From: Cladorhizidae sp. MBARI D1340-BT2
Taxonomy: Eukaryota > Porifera > Demospongiae > Poecilosclerida > Cladorhizidae
Direction of reading: 5' to 3'
Assembly: GCA_028752905.1 (NCBI GenBank)
Contig: JAQNBH010000011.1
Span: 6,828,125-6,892,124 of the forward strand
DNA: 64,000 nt
The notes below the pieces were generated by a model. That model ran no database searches and was not told where the DNA came from. It was given only the letters and a program-made list of their open reading frames with translations. Below, piece by piece: positions 1 to 10,956 of the stretch. Every line of letters begins with the position of its first letter. The first letter of the stretch is position 1. A program made the translations under genes and the position numbers.

Positions 1-2663
1 TCATTATACACACACATACGTAGAGATGTCTGTCTCTACCTGGTCTCTCAGTCATTATACACACACATACGTAGAGATGTCTGTCTCTACCTGGTCTCCC
101 AGTCATTATACACACACATACGTAGAGATGTCTGTCTGTACCTGGTCTCCCAGTCATTATACACACACATACGTAGAGATGTCTGTCTCTACCTGGTCTC
201 CCAGTCATTATACACATACATACGTAGAGATGTCTGTCTGTACCTGGTCTCCCAGTCATTATACACACACATACACACACATACGTAGAGATGCCTGTCT
301 GTACCTGGTCTCCCAGTCATTATACACACACATACGTAGAGATGTCTGTCTCTACCTGGTCTCCCAGTCATTATACACACACATACGTAGAGATGTCTGT
401 CTGTACCTGGTCTCCCAGTCATTATACACACACATACGTAGAGATGTCTGTCTGTACCTGGTCTCCCAGTCATTATACACACACATACGTAGAGATGTCT
501 GTCTCTACCTGGTCTCCCAGTCATTATACACACACATACGTAGAGATGCCTGTCTCTACCTGGTCTCCCAGTCATTATACACACACATACGTAGAGATGT
601 CTGTCTGTACCTGGTCTCCCAGTCATTATACACACACATACGTAGAGATGCCTGTCTCTACCTGGTCTCCCAGTCATTATACACACACATACGTAGAGAT
701 GTCTGTCTGTACCTGGTCTCCCAGTCATTATACACACACATACGTAGAGATGCCTGTCTCTACCTGGTCTCTCAGTCATTATACACACACATACGTAGAG
801 ATGTCTGTCTCTACCTGGTCTCCCAGTCATTATACACACACATACGTAGAGATGCCTGTCTCTACCAGTCTCCCAGTCATTATACACACACATACGTAGA
901 GATGCCTGTCTGTACCTGGTCTCCCAGTCATTATACACACACATACGTAGAGATGTCTGTCTGTACCTGGTCTCCCAGTCATTATACACACACATACGTA
1001 GAGATGTGTGTCTGTACCTGGTCTCCCAGTTATTATACACACACATACGTAGAGATGTCTGTCTGTACCTGGTCTCCCAGTCATTATACACACACATACG
1101 TAGAGATGCCTGTCTCTACCAGTCCTCCCAGTCATTATACACACACATACGTAGAGATGTCTGTCTGTACCTGGTCTCCCAGTCATTATACACACACATA
1201 CATGTACGTAGAGATGTCTGTCTCTACCTGGTCTCCCAGTCATTATACACACACATACGTAGAGATGTCTGTCTGTACCTGGTCTCCCAGTCATTATACA
1301 CACACATACGTAGAGATGTCTGTCTGTACCTGGTCTCCCAGTCATTATACACACACATACGTAGAGATGTCTGTCTGTACCTGGTCTCCCAGTCATTATA
1401 CACACACATACGTAGAGATGCCTGTCTCTACCAGTCTCCCAGTCATTATACACACACATACGTAGAGATGCCTGTCTCTACCTGGTCTCCCAGTCATTAT
1501 ACACACACATACGTAGAGATGTCTGTCTGTACCTGGTCTCCCAGTCATTATACACACACATACGTAGAGATGTCTGTCTCTACCTGGTCTCCCAGTCATT
1601 ATACACACACATACGTAGAGATGTCTGTCTGTACCTGGTCTCCCAGTCATTATACACACACATACGTAGAGATGCCTGTCTGTACCTGGTCTCCCAGTCA
1701 TTATACACACACACACGTAGAGATGTCTGTCTGTACCTGGTCTCCCAGTCATTATACACACACATACGTAGAGATGTCTGTCTGTACCTGGTCTCCCAGT
1801 CATTATACACACACATACACACACATACGTAGAGATGCCTGTCTGTACCTGGTCTCCCAGTCATTATACACACACATACGTAGAGATGTCTGTCTCTACC
1901 TGGTCTCCCAGTCATTATACACACACATACGTAGAGATGTCTGTCTGTACCTGGTCTCCCAGTCATTATACACACACATACGTAGAGATGTCTGTCTGTA
2001 CCTGGTCTCCCAGTCATTATACACACACATACGTAGAGATGTCTGTCTCTACCTGGTCTCCCAGTCATTATACACACACATACGTAGAGATGCCTGTCTC
2101 TACCTGGTCTCCCAGTCATTATACACACACATACGTAGAGATGTCTGTCTGTACCTGGTCTCCCAGTCATTATACACACACATACGTAGAGATGCCTGTC
2201 TCTACCTGGTCTCCCAGTCATTATACACACACATACGTAGAGATGTCTGTCTGTACCTGGTCTCCCAGTCATTATACACACACATACGTAGAGATGCCTG
2301 TCTCTACCTGGTCTCTCAGTCATTATACACACACATACGTAGAGATGTCTGTCTCTACCTGGTCTCCCAGTCATTATACACACACATACGTAGAGATGCC
2401 TGTCTCTACCAGTCTCCCAGTCATTATACACACACATACGTAGAGATGCCTGTCTGTACCTGGTCTCCCAGTCATTATACACACACATACGTAGAGATGT
2501 CTGTCTGTACCTGGTCTCCCAGTCATTATACACACACATACGTAGAGATGTCTGTCTGTACCTGGTCTCCCAGTCATTATACACACACATACGTAGAGAT
2601 GTCTGTCTGTACCTGGTCTCCCAGTCATTATACACACACATACGTAGAGATGCCTGTCTCTAG
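1..2663. repeat. 51-bp minisatellite array with 1.54-kb higher-order duplication
   Basis: About 52 tandem copies of a 51-bp unit that contains CATTATACACACACATACG and then GTAGAGATG. Copies vary mainly at TCT/CCT and CTC/CTG positions. A longer period of 1,544 bp is visible: the variant order and the 10-bp insertion near 262 recur near 1806. The unit is 17 codons long, so several frames are open on both strands; these are by-products. The array starts outside the window. Confidence 0.97.
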
Positions 2664-2997
2664 AGAGATATAGACATGTTATAAATGACATCATAATTAC
2701 AAGCAAGGGGTAAGGGTCAAGGGTGGAAGTACAAGGAAATTATTATGGGATTATGCTCCTTAAAGAGGTGGAGAAGAGAGGGAGGGAGGGGGGGGGGAGG
2801 ATTTTGCTTTGGGGTGGTGCAGTGCCCAAACTAACAAACAACCCCCCAACCCCCACACACTCAAACACATAACTACAAAGTCAGTCAACACATTCTCTCC
2901 ATGTTTGCCTCTCCCCCCAAATTAAAGCAAACCACACCCTAGCCCTAGCCCTAGCCCCAGCCCCTGCTGTGGATGTCTATAAGAGTTGCTGCCCAAC
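2664..2997. other. Gene-free spacer with G-tracts and CCCTAG repeats
   Basis: I see no coding signal. The stretch holds a purine run with a 9-G tract near 2790 and a short CCCTAG tandem (2938-2963) that ends in CCCCAGCCCC. The CCCTAG unit is not the animal telomere unit CCCTAA, and the run is only about four copies. Confidence 0.6.
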
Positions 2998-3159
2998 CAG
3001 GGGTCCAAGGGAGTGGGGAAGGGGGGCAACTGGAGGAATCTGGATATTAAGGGGGGGGCATGATGTCAAGCACTTATCAACATCAATAGGAATTTTAATA
3101 ATACAATTTCCAAGGGGGGGGGGGGGCAAAAATGCCCCACCCCCCTATATGAAACCCTG
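2998..3159. mobile_element. G-tract MITE, copy 1
   Basis: The right end reads CTATATGAAACCCTG, one mismatch from the 15-bp terminal repeat of the copy at 25953-26133. The left end starts CAGGGG and appears to have lost about 17 bp of that repeat. The interior shares GGGGCAACTGGAG, a GGGGCATGATG block and AATTTTAATAATACAATTTC with the 26-kb copy. CCAAC flanks both sides (2993-2997 and 3160-3164), a possible 5-bp target duplication. It is non-coding and contains G runs of up to 14 bases. Confidence 0.75.
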
Positions 3160-3948
3160 CCAACCAATCTTGGCCCTGTATCCCGAGCCACTACTTGGTT
3201 GTCATGAACTTTGAACTCTGGGGATCCACAGCTGATCCGGTGCGACACGTAGTTTCAAGGTCTTGTAACGAGGTGTAAAGATAGCGTCTGCAGCACGGAG
3301 ACACTACATAGTGCTGATATATACGTCTACTACCACCCACAAATCTCATTAGAAAAAAGATGAAACCTTACCGAAAGAGAATGCCAAGGGCTTTCAAATT
3401 TAGTTTAGGGTGATGTACTGCAGACTGGCAATTCAACACACACTCACACACATACACACCTATGAGTGGATTTCAACCCCAAAGTGGGGACTCTAAGTGG
3501 ATCACACACTTCATAACCACAGCAACAAAAACATCTGAAGCCTCATCAACACGCATTCCTTTAATCATCAATTTCTTGAGGATGACATCACCTCCCACCG
3601 ATGACATCACTCCAGAACTTCCCATCTTCTAGTGAGGTAGTAGTAGACAGTTGCTCAGATGCATGAGGCTTCTAACTTGCTTCGGTGGGGGCTATGAGTA
3701 TCTATGTCCGACGCTGAGCTTCTCTATGACTTCCTACAGAGTCCAGGAGGGGGAGGGGGGGGGGGGGGGGGGGCACTAGCGGCTCCAGAATGAGGTGAAT
3801 GGGAACAATGTGATACACGACGAAAGATTCTCTGGTCTACCAAACCTCCATTGTACCTGTAGGTGGACTTCTTGGCTCAATACTTCCCCTGTAGGTTTCT
3901 TCACAACGCTCAGCAGTTGTGCGAAAGGCAACCTCAATAGCCATGGCC
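3160..3948. other. Unique gene-free sequence
   Basis: No exon, RNA gene or ordered repeat recognised. A run of more than 20 G (with one A) lies around 3748-3773. Open frames here are short and without similarity I recognise. Confidence 0.5.
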
Positions 3949-5588
3949 AGTGGCATGATGCTGATGTGTGTCATGCTGCAACGCTCAGTGGCATGATGCT
4001 GTCAGTGGCACGCTGCAGCTGTCAGTGGCACGATGCTGATGTGTGCCAGGCTGCAGCTGTCAGTGGCACGATGCTGATGTGTGCCACGCTGCAACTCTCA
4101 GTGGCACGATGCTGATGTGTGTCACGCTGCAACTCTCAGTGGCACGATGCAACTCTCAGTGGCACGATGCTGATGTGTGCCACGCTGTAACTCTCAGTGG
4201 CACGATGCTGATGTGTGTCACGCTGCAGCTCTCAGTGGCACGATGCTGATGTGTGCCACGCTGCAACTCCCAGTGGCACGATGCTGATGTGTGTCATGCT
4301 GCAACTCTCAGTGGCATGATGCTGATGTGTGCCACGTTGCAGCTCTCAGTGGCACGATGCTGATGTGTGACACACTGCAACTCTCAGTGGCATGATGCTG
4401 ATGTGTGCAACGTTGCAACTCTCAGTGGCACGATGCTGATGTGTGCCACGTTGTAGCTCTCAGTGGCACGATGCTGATGTGTGCCACACTGGAACTCTCA
4501 GTAGCACGATGCTGATGTGTGCCACGTTGCAACTCTCAGTGGCACGATGCTGATGTGTGCCACGCTGCAGCTCTCAGTGGCACGATGCTGATGTGTGCCA
4601 CGCTGTAGCTCTCAGTGGCACGATGCTGATGTGTGCCACGCTGTAGCTCTCAGTGGCACGATGCTGATGTGTGTCACACTGCAGCTCTCAGTGGCACGAT
4701 GCTGATGTGTGCCACACTGCAACTCTCAGTGGCACGATGCTGATGTGTGCCACGTTGCAACTCTCAGTGGCACGATGCTGATGTGTGCCACGCTGCAGCT
4801 CTCAGTGGCACGATGCTGATGTGTGCCACGCTGCAGCTCTCAGTGGCACGATGCTGATGTGTGCCACGCTGCAGCTCTCAGTGGCACGATGCTGATGTGT
4901 GCCACACTGCAACTCTCAGTGGCACGATGCTGTCAGTGGCACGCTGCAGCTCTCAGTGGCACGATGCTGATGTGTGCCACGCTGTAGCTCTCAGTGGCAC
5001 GATGCTGATGTGTGCCACGTTGCAACTCTCAGTGGCACGATGCTGATGTGTGTCACACTGCAACTCTCAGTGGCACGATGCTGATGTGTGCCACGCTAGC
5101 TCTCAGTGGCACGATGCTGATGTGTGTCACACTGCAACTCTCAGTGGCACGATGCTGATGTGTGCCACGCTAGCTCTCAGTGGCACGATGCTGATGTGTG
5201 TCACACTGCAACTCTCAGTGGCACGATGCTGATGTGTGTCACACTGCAGCTCTCAGTGGCACGATGCTGATGTGTGTCACGCTGTAACTCTCAGTGACAC
5301 GATGCTGATGTGTGCCACACGCTAGCTCTCAGTGGCACGATGCTGATGTGTGCCCACACTGCAGCTCTCAGTGGCACGATGCTGATGTGGGCCACACTGC
5401 AACTCTCAGTGGCACGATGCTGATGTGTGCCACGCTGCAGCTCTCAGTGGCACGATGCTGATGTGTGTCACACTGCAACTCTCAGTGGCACGATGCTGAT
5501 GTGTGTCACACTGCAGCTGTCAGTGGCACGATGCAACTCTCAGTGGCACGATGCTGATGTGTGCCACGCTGCAACTCTCAGTGGCTGC
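3949..5588. repeat. 38-bp minisatellite array
   Basis: About 43 copies of a 38-bp unit with core AGTGGCACGATGCTGATGTG followed by TGCCACGCTGCAACTCTC-type variants. Some units are internally shortened (for example near 3993, 4138 and 4930). The unit is not a multiple of 3, so frames rotate and only short open frames occur. Confidence 0.96.
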
Positions 5589-6164
5589 AACTCACATCCG
5601 TCGAGGCTCGGACAACCGATACACTATTCCTTTTATGGCGGATTTTAATCCTACCATATATAGTCAGCGGAATTATTTTATACAGGCACAAGTAGACGTC
5701 ACGCTGTGGAGTCAAGATTTACGTATATTCAGAAGATTTTTTACTTTTTTTTACAATTTGGCAATTTGGGTAAAAATGTATCGATTGAGCATTCCAGAGC
5801 AGAGCATTCTGGAGTTACTTGGTGGTATTCCAATGACTCTCTCCCAATCCATAGCTAAGGAACCTTGTACTTCCACCGAATGCCCTTATAATATGACACG
5901 TAACTAGCAAATCACCGCTCTTTAATTAAGGGAGGCATTTTTGAATAAATAATTCATGTTTTCACAAACATAAAAGTCACATGAGCTCTGGAACTTGGCG
6001 GGTAACGCAATCAGCAAAGTGGGCATGGTTTTCCATGTGTGCCACTGGAAAAGACTTCTCAATGTGTAAACAGGTTTCAAGGGTGGGAACTCTCATCTCT
6101 ATAACCCTTCGCTGCTACTAGGATGACTAGCTACTCTTGTCTCCGTAACTCTGCTAAGTGTGGC
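5589..6164. other. Unique AT-rich spacer
   Basis: A plus-strand frame runs out of the preceding array to 5907, but its unique part has no motif I recognise and no convincing splice sites. I do not call a gene here. Confidence 0.4.
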
Positions 6165-6770
6165 TAGGATGGCTGCTTCTGCTAGTTGCTCTTATCTCCA
6201 TGACCCTGCTAGCTGCTCTTGTCTCCATGACTCTGCTTGTCTCCATGACTCTGCTAGCTGCTCTTGTCTCCATGACTCTGCTAGCTGCTCTTGTCTCCAT
6301 GACTCTACTAGCTGCTCTTGTCTCCATGACTATGCTAGCTGCTCTTATCTCCATGACTCTGCTAGCTGCTCTTGTCTCCATGACTCTGCTAGCTGCTCTT
6401 GTCTCCATGACTCTGCTAGCTGCTCTTGTCTCCATGACTATGCTAGCTGCTCTTATCTCCATGACCCTGCTAGCTGCTCTTGTCTCCATGACTCTGCTTG
6501 TCTCCATGACTCTGCTAGCTGCTCTTGTCTCCATGACTCTGCTAGCTGCTCTTGTCTCCATGACTCTGCTAGCTGCTCTTGTCTCCATGACTATGCTAGC
6601 TGCTCTTATCTCCATGACTCTGCTAGCTTCTGCTAGGATGGCTAGCTGCTCTTATCTCCATGACTCTGCTAGCTGCTCTTGTCTCCATGACTCTGCTAGC
6701 TGCTCTTATCTCCATGACTCTGCTAGCTGCTCTTATCTCCATGACTCTGCTAGCTGCTCTTGTCTCCATT
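6165..6770. repeat. 27-bp minisatellite array
   Basis: About 22 copies of a 27-bp unit with core CTGCTAGCTGCTCTTGTCTC. Shortened units (CTGCTTGTCTCCATGA) recur near 6235 and 6495. That spacing indicates duplication of a ~260-bp block inside the array. Nine-codon periodicity explains the open frames on both strands. Confidence 0.95.
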
Positions 6771-6878
6771 ACAAAATAAATGCCACACAATGAATTTCAA
6801 AATTCATTTCAATTTGCACTCAGCGCCACTCTTGTGGACTATCCCCTTTTATCATTATCAGGAGAGGAAATATCCTCT

Positions 6879-6906
6879 GGGGGGGGGGGGGGGGGGGGGG
6901 GGGGGG
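6879..6906. repeat. 28-bp poly-G tract
   Basis: An uninterrupted run of about 28 G. Homopolymer length in assemblies is unreliable. Similar but shorter runs occur in the MITEs at 3.0, 25.0 and 26.0 kb. Confidence 0.9.
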
Positions 6907-7010
6907 CTTGTTCAGCAAGGACACGGGGTGGGAGGGAGGGAGTACATTTAGTGCTTAAAATATTTGTAGCCTTTGTGGTTGAAGCAAAAAAAGGCTTCAG
7001 TATAACCCTT

Positions 7011-7232
7011 CACACACACACACACCCACGTGCATGCACACAGACACACACACATACACAAACACACATCCATGTGCATGCACACAGACACACACCCACC
7101 CACGTGCATGCACACACACACACACACACACGTGCATGCACACAGACACACACACACTCGCACACACCCACGTGCATGCACACGCACACACTCGCACACA
7201 CCCACGTGCAGGCACACAGACACACACACACA
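7011..7232. repeat. (CA)n-rich array with CACGTGCATGCACACA units
   Basis: Alternating CA dinucleotide tracts and repeats of CACGTGCATGCACAC, which contain the palindromes CACGTG and TGCATGCA. Alternating purine-pyrimidine sequence of this kind can adopt Z-DNA. The open frames on both strands are low-complexity by-products. Confidence 0.9.
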
Positions 7233-7663
7233 CGGCCATCCTGGGAATAACCACTACTCCATAATTGATCCAGCTAAAGTGCTTCTGAGGCCTATACTCC
7301 CAGCCAGTGCAGAGTGTTGGCCGACAGTGGTTCCCATTTATCATAAATCCAAGTTAGTGTAAATGAACATTTTGCGGTTAAAATCACTTAAGAATGAAAC
7401 TCGATTACCTTTTAACCAGAAATACTGGGTAGTTAAATTTAATGCACGGCATTCCAAGGACCATTAACTCCCAAAGAAGAGCGCATGCCAAAAAGTGGAC
7501 AAGAGAAAACCACACATAAAAAATACCATATTATGTCTGACAAACATTACTGATGAAAAGTACCACTCCCCCGCTTTCCCATGGCTCAAGTGCCACATAT
7601 AAAGTTCAGAGTTCAGCTCCAATGACTTTACAAGTGTGCTATAAGATGGTCAATGGTGGCCTC
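7233..7663. other. Unique spacer
   Basis: No gene, RNA or ordered repeat recognised between the CA-rich array and the next minisatellite. Confidence 0.4.
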
Positions 7664-8806
7664 ACACACAACTAGGTAGCTATGGTGGCCTCACACACAA
7701 CTAGGTAGCTATGGTGGCCTCACACACAACTAGGTAGCTATGGTGGCTTCACACACAACTCGGTAGCAATGGTGGCTTCACACACAACTAGGTAGCTATG
7801 GAGGCCTCACCCACAACTAGGTAGCTATGGAGGGTTCACACGCAACTCGGTAGCAATGGTGGCTTCACACACAACTAGGTAGCTATGGTGGCTTCACACA
7901 CAACTAGGTAGCAATGGTGGCTTCACACACAACTAGGTAGCTATGGTGGCCTCACACACAACTAGGTAGCTATGGTGGCTTCACACACAACTCGGTAGCA
8001 ATAGTGGCTTCACACACAACTAGGTAGCTATGGAGGCCTCACCCACAACTAGGTAGCTATGGAGGGTTCACACACAACTAGGTAGCTATGGTGGCTTCAC
8101 ACGCAACTCGGTAGCAATGGTGGCTTCACACACAACTAGGTAGCTATGGTGGCTTCACACACAACTAGGTAGCAATGGTGGCTTCACACACAACTAGGTA
8201 GCTATGGTGGCCTCACACACAACTAGGTAGCTATGGTGGCTTCACACACAACTCGGTAGCAATGGTGGCTTCACACACAACTAGGTAGCTATGGAGGCCT
8301 CACTCACAACTAGGTAGCTATGGAGGGTTCACACACAACTAGGTAGCTATGGTGGCTTCACACGCAACTAGGTAGCAATGGTGGCTTCACACACAACTAG
8401 GTAGCTATGGTGGCCTCACACACAACTAGGTAGCTATGGTGGCTTCACACACAACTCGGTAGCAATGGTGGCTTCACACACAACTAGGTAGCTATGGAGG
8501 CCTCACCCACAACTAGGTAGCTATGGAGGGTTCACACACAACTAGGTAGCTATGGTGGCTTCACACACAACTCGGTAGCAATGGTGGCTTCACACACAAC
8601 TAGGTAGCTATGGTGGCTTCACACGCAACTCGGTAGCAATGGTGGCTTCACACACAACTAGGTAGCTATGGTGGCTTCACACACAACTAGGTAGCTATGG
8701 TGGCCTCACACACAACTAGGTAGCAATGGAGGCCTCACCCACAACTAGGTAGCAATGGAGGCCTCACACACAACTAGGTAGCAATGGGCTCACACACAAC
8801 TAGGTA
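7664..8806. repeat. 29-bp minisatellite array
   Basis: About 39 copies of a 29-bp unit with core CACACACAACTAGGTAGC followed by a TATGGTGGC variant. The variant GAGGGTTCACA appears at regular spacing (about 7828, 8060, 8320 and 8525), which indicates a higher-order block of roughly 230-260 bp. Confidence 0.95.
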
Positions 8807-9013
8807 GTAAACCAGAGCCTTGCTAAGGTGTATCTGACCACACCTTACCATAAATAATTAATTCCAGCAATGTGAGAACTGGTAACTATTAACATCTCTG
8901 GTCTTGTAATCACTTAATGGTGGCACAAATTGAAGGACAAGATATTAGGCAGGGTTTTTTTTTGTGTGTGTAATGACTTGTGGTTTTGCTAAGTGAAAAC
9001 CACGGGTTGGCAA

Positions 9014-9177
9014 AGCAAGCATTATGTGTGGACTTTGAGAAGACTGGCTAAATACAACCCAGACTACAGAGCAGTCACCTTGGAGAGACATAACTTGATA
9101 GGTTGGATCAGGAGGACATCCAGGACCTCTACCACTGGCAGACCAATCAAGAGTTGGCTGGCTTTATCACCACCTGA
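9014..9177 (+). pseudogene. Coding-like fragment, unidentified
   Basis: A plus-strand frame from 9014 gives a protein-like stretch (SKHYVWTLRRLAKYNPDY and onward to about 9104). A second frame then continues with acidic and aromatic residues (LDQEDIQDLYHWQTNQELAG) to a TGA at 9175-9177. Joining them needs a 1- or 2-base shift around 9105. It could be a frameshifted exon or a pseudogene scrap; I cannot name a family. The sequence runs into degenerate repeats immediately downstream. Confidence 0.25.
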
Positions 9178-9227
9178 GAAGCACGTGGTCGAGCATGCTC
9201 AACAGAAGGTACACACACTAGACAAGT

Positions 9228-9620
9228 GTTGCCAGGGAGAGTATGACCAGGGTGGGTCTGGTCAGGGAGAGTATGGCCATGGAGAGTATGACAATGGAGA
9301 GTATGACTGAGAGTATGACTAGGGTGTGGTCTGGCCAGAGAGAGTATGACTGAGAGTATGACCAGGGAGGACCTGCCCACAAAGAGTATGACCAGGGTGG
9401 GTCTGGTTAGGGAGAGTTACTGAGTATGACTGAGAGTATGACCAGGGTGGACCTGATCAGGGAAAGTATGACCAGACCACAAAGAGATGACCAACCAGGG
9501 TGGGAGAGTATGACCAGGGAAGAGTATGACCATGGAGAGTATGACCAGGGAAGAGTATGACCAGGGTGGTCCTGATCAGGGAGGGTATTGTACCAGAGAG
9601 AGTATTACTAGGTAGAGCAT
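9228..9620. repeat. Degenerate GAGTATGACCAGGG repeat region, copy 1
   Basis: Loosely periodic 14- to 30-bp repeats built on GAGTATGACCAGGG and GGTGGGTCTGGTCAGG. The same motif recurs at 15368-15740, so this is a dispersed repeat family rather than a single local array. Confidence 0.8.
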
Positions 9621-9799
9621 GTCTGAAGGCCAGATCACATCAGGCTTACTAGAATCAAGACAAGACCAGGTTTAGCAGTTGCATCCTCATCACATAATGG
9701 CCCCTACTTAATAATGAGAGGCAAGTGAGGTGTGGAGGAGGGAGGGAGGGAGGGAGGAACTGATGGCTGATGGGATAGAACTTGTAATTCTAGTGTTTT

Positions 9800-10105
9800 A
9801 TTGCATTACTCTGGCCATTGTCCTAGCCCTGGTGTAGCTGAAGGTCCAATGCAGTACTGTTGTACTGATCCTGTACAGTACTGACGGCACCTGATGTTGT
9901 ATTGCTTGGATTGGGATATGGGAAAGTAGCGGAGAACTGGTTCCTTACAGATTCCAAACTGGTGCCAGATTAAACAACCTGATGTCCTGCAGCATTATGG
10001 GATGGCAGATCCTGAAACAGAAAGTGCACTGCAAGTATGGCTGTGGGAGGAGTTTTGTTAAGAGCACTTGGAAGCAGCTCCCCTTGAAGATGGGAAGCAC
10101 ACTAC
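9800..10105. repeat. Dispersed ~300-bp repeat, copy A
   Basis: About 95% identical over its last ~80 bp (GGCTGTGGGAGGAGTTTTGT and flanks) to 48180-48260, with weaker similarity upstream. The matching landmarks are TCCTTACAGATTCC, CATTATGGGATGGCA and TTGAAGATGGGAAGC. No protein domain or polymerase III promoter is evident. It is probably a SINE-like or other non-autonomous element. Confidence 0.7.
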
Positions 10106-10577
10106 ACTAAGACTACACTAAGAGGACCAAAGGGAAGACCATGCAAAAGCTGGTTAAAGTGATAGTTTGCACTCCTGACACTGTTTAGTATGTTCAGTAT
10201 GCTCTAAACCATCTCTCTTTCACTGGCCAGTCATCCCTCCTGTACATGCCAACTACGTCGCAGTTCTCTCTGTCCCACAGAGACCAGCAGTGCATGTGTT
10301 TAGCTGACGAAGATTGACAATAGATTCCGCATCATGACAGAAATGGTGCCTCCCAACTCCATGGCTAGAGCTTGTTCATGAACCGAGTGGCTGTCAGGAT
10401 GAAACTCTAGCATCCTTTCCCATCAGTTACTAGCCATGCAGCCAGTCAGTCCTTTAACTGTGCGGCTAGTTTTCTCTCCCCTAGCCTCAAATCTGCTGCC
10501 ATTTTCTCGATCTTTCTTTTTCTGGTTTGTAAAAGCCCGCATTAATTCACTCATTTTTTACAGGCAATGGTTACATA

Positions 10578-10860
10578 GATATAATGGCATGCGCAGCAAT
10601 AGCAAGTTTCCCGTCGAAATCCCCACCGAAGACTTTCTCTGCTCAACGATTAACACTTCAATAAACACTTAATTCCGGAGTGAAAGTGCACCTGGGCTCG
10701 TGTGCCGATATTCTTCTTGATATAATGGCATGCGCAGCAATAGCAAGTTTCCCGTCGAAATCCCCACCGAAGACTTTCTCTGCTCAACGATTAACACTTC
10801 AATAAACACTTAATTCCGGAGTGAAAGTGCACCTGGGCTCGTGTGCCGATATTCTTCTTG
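10578..10860. repeat. 141-bp tandem duplication
   Basis: Two directly adjacent, essentially identical copies (offset 141 bp) that begin GATATAATGGCATGCGCAGC and end at GATATTCTTCTTG. The lack of divergence suggests a recent duplication. It lies about 100 bp outside the left terminal repeat of the transposon at 10957. Confidence 0.93.
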
Positions 10861-10956
10861 TGGCCAAAAGGAGTGTTGAGACATGAAATACAAACACCGT
10901 CCTTGCTAAAGTCTCAACACATTGAAAACTCACTCACAAGAATATGATACTTGCAT

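Noticed and set aside
26..2673. Very long open frames on both strands in the 51-bp array
   Set aside because: The unit is 17 codons, so any stop-free unit gives an endless frame. The frames overlap on both strands and consist only of the repeat.
2938..2963. Internal telomere-like tract
   Set aside because: The unit is CCCTAG, not CCCTAA, and there are only about four imperfect copies.
6948..7362. Cys/Val- and His/Thr-rich frames around 7 kb
   Set aside because: Translation of (CA)n and CACGTGCATG repeats.
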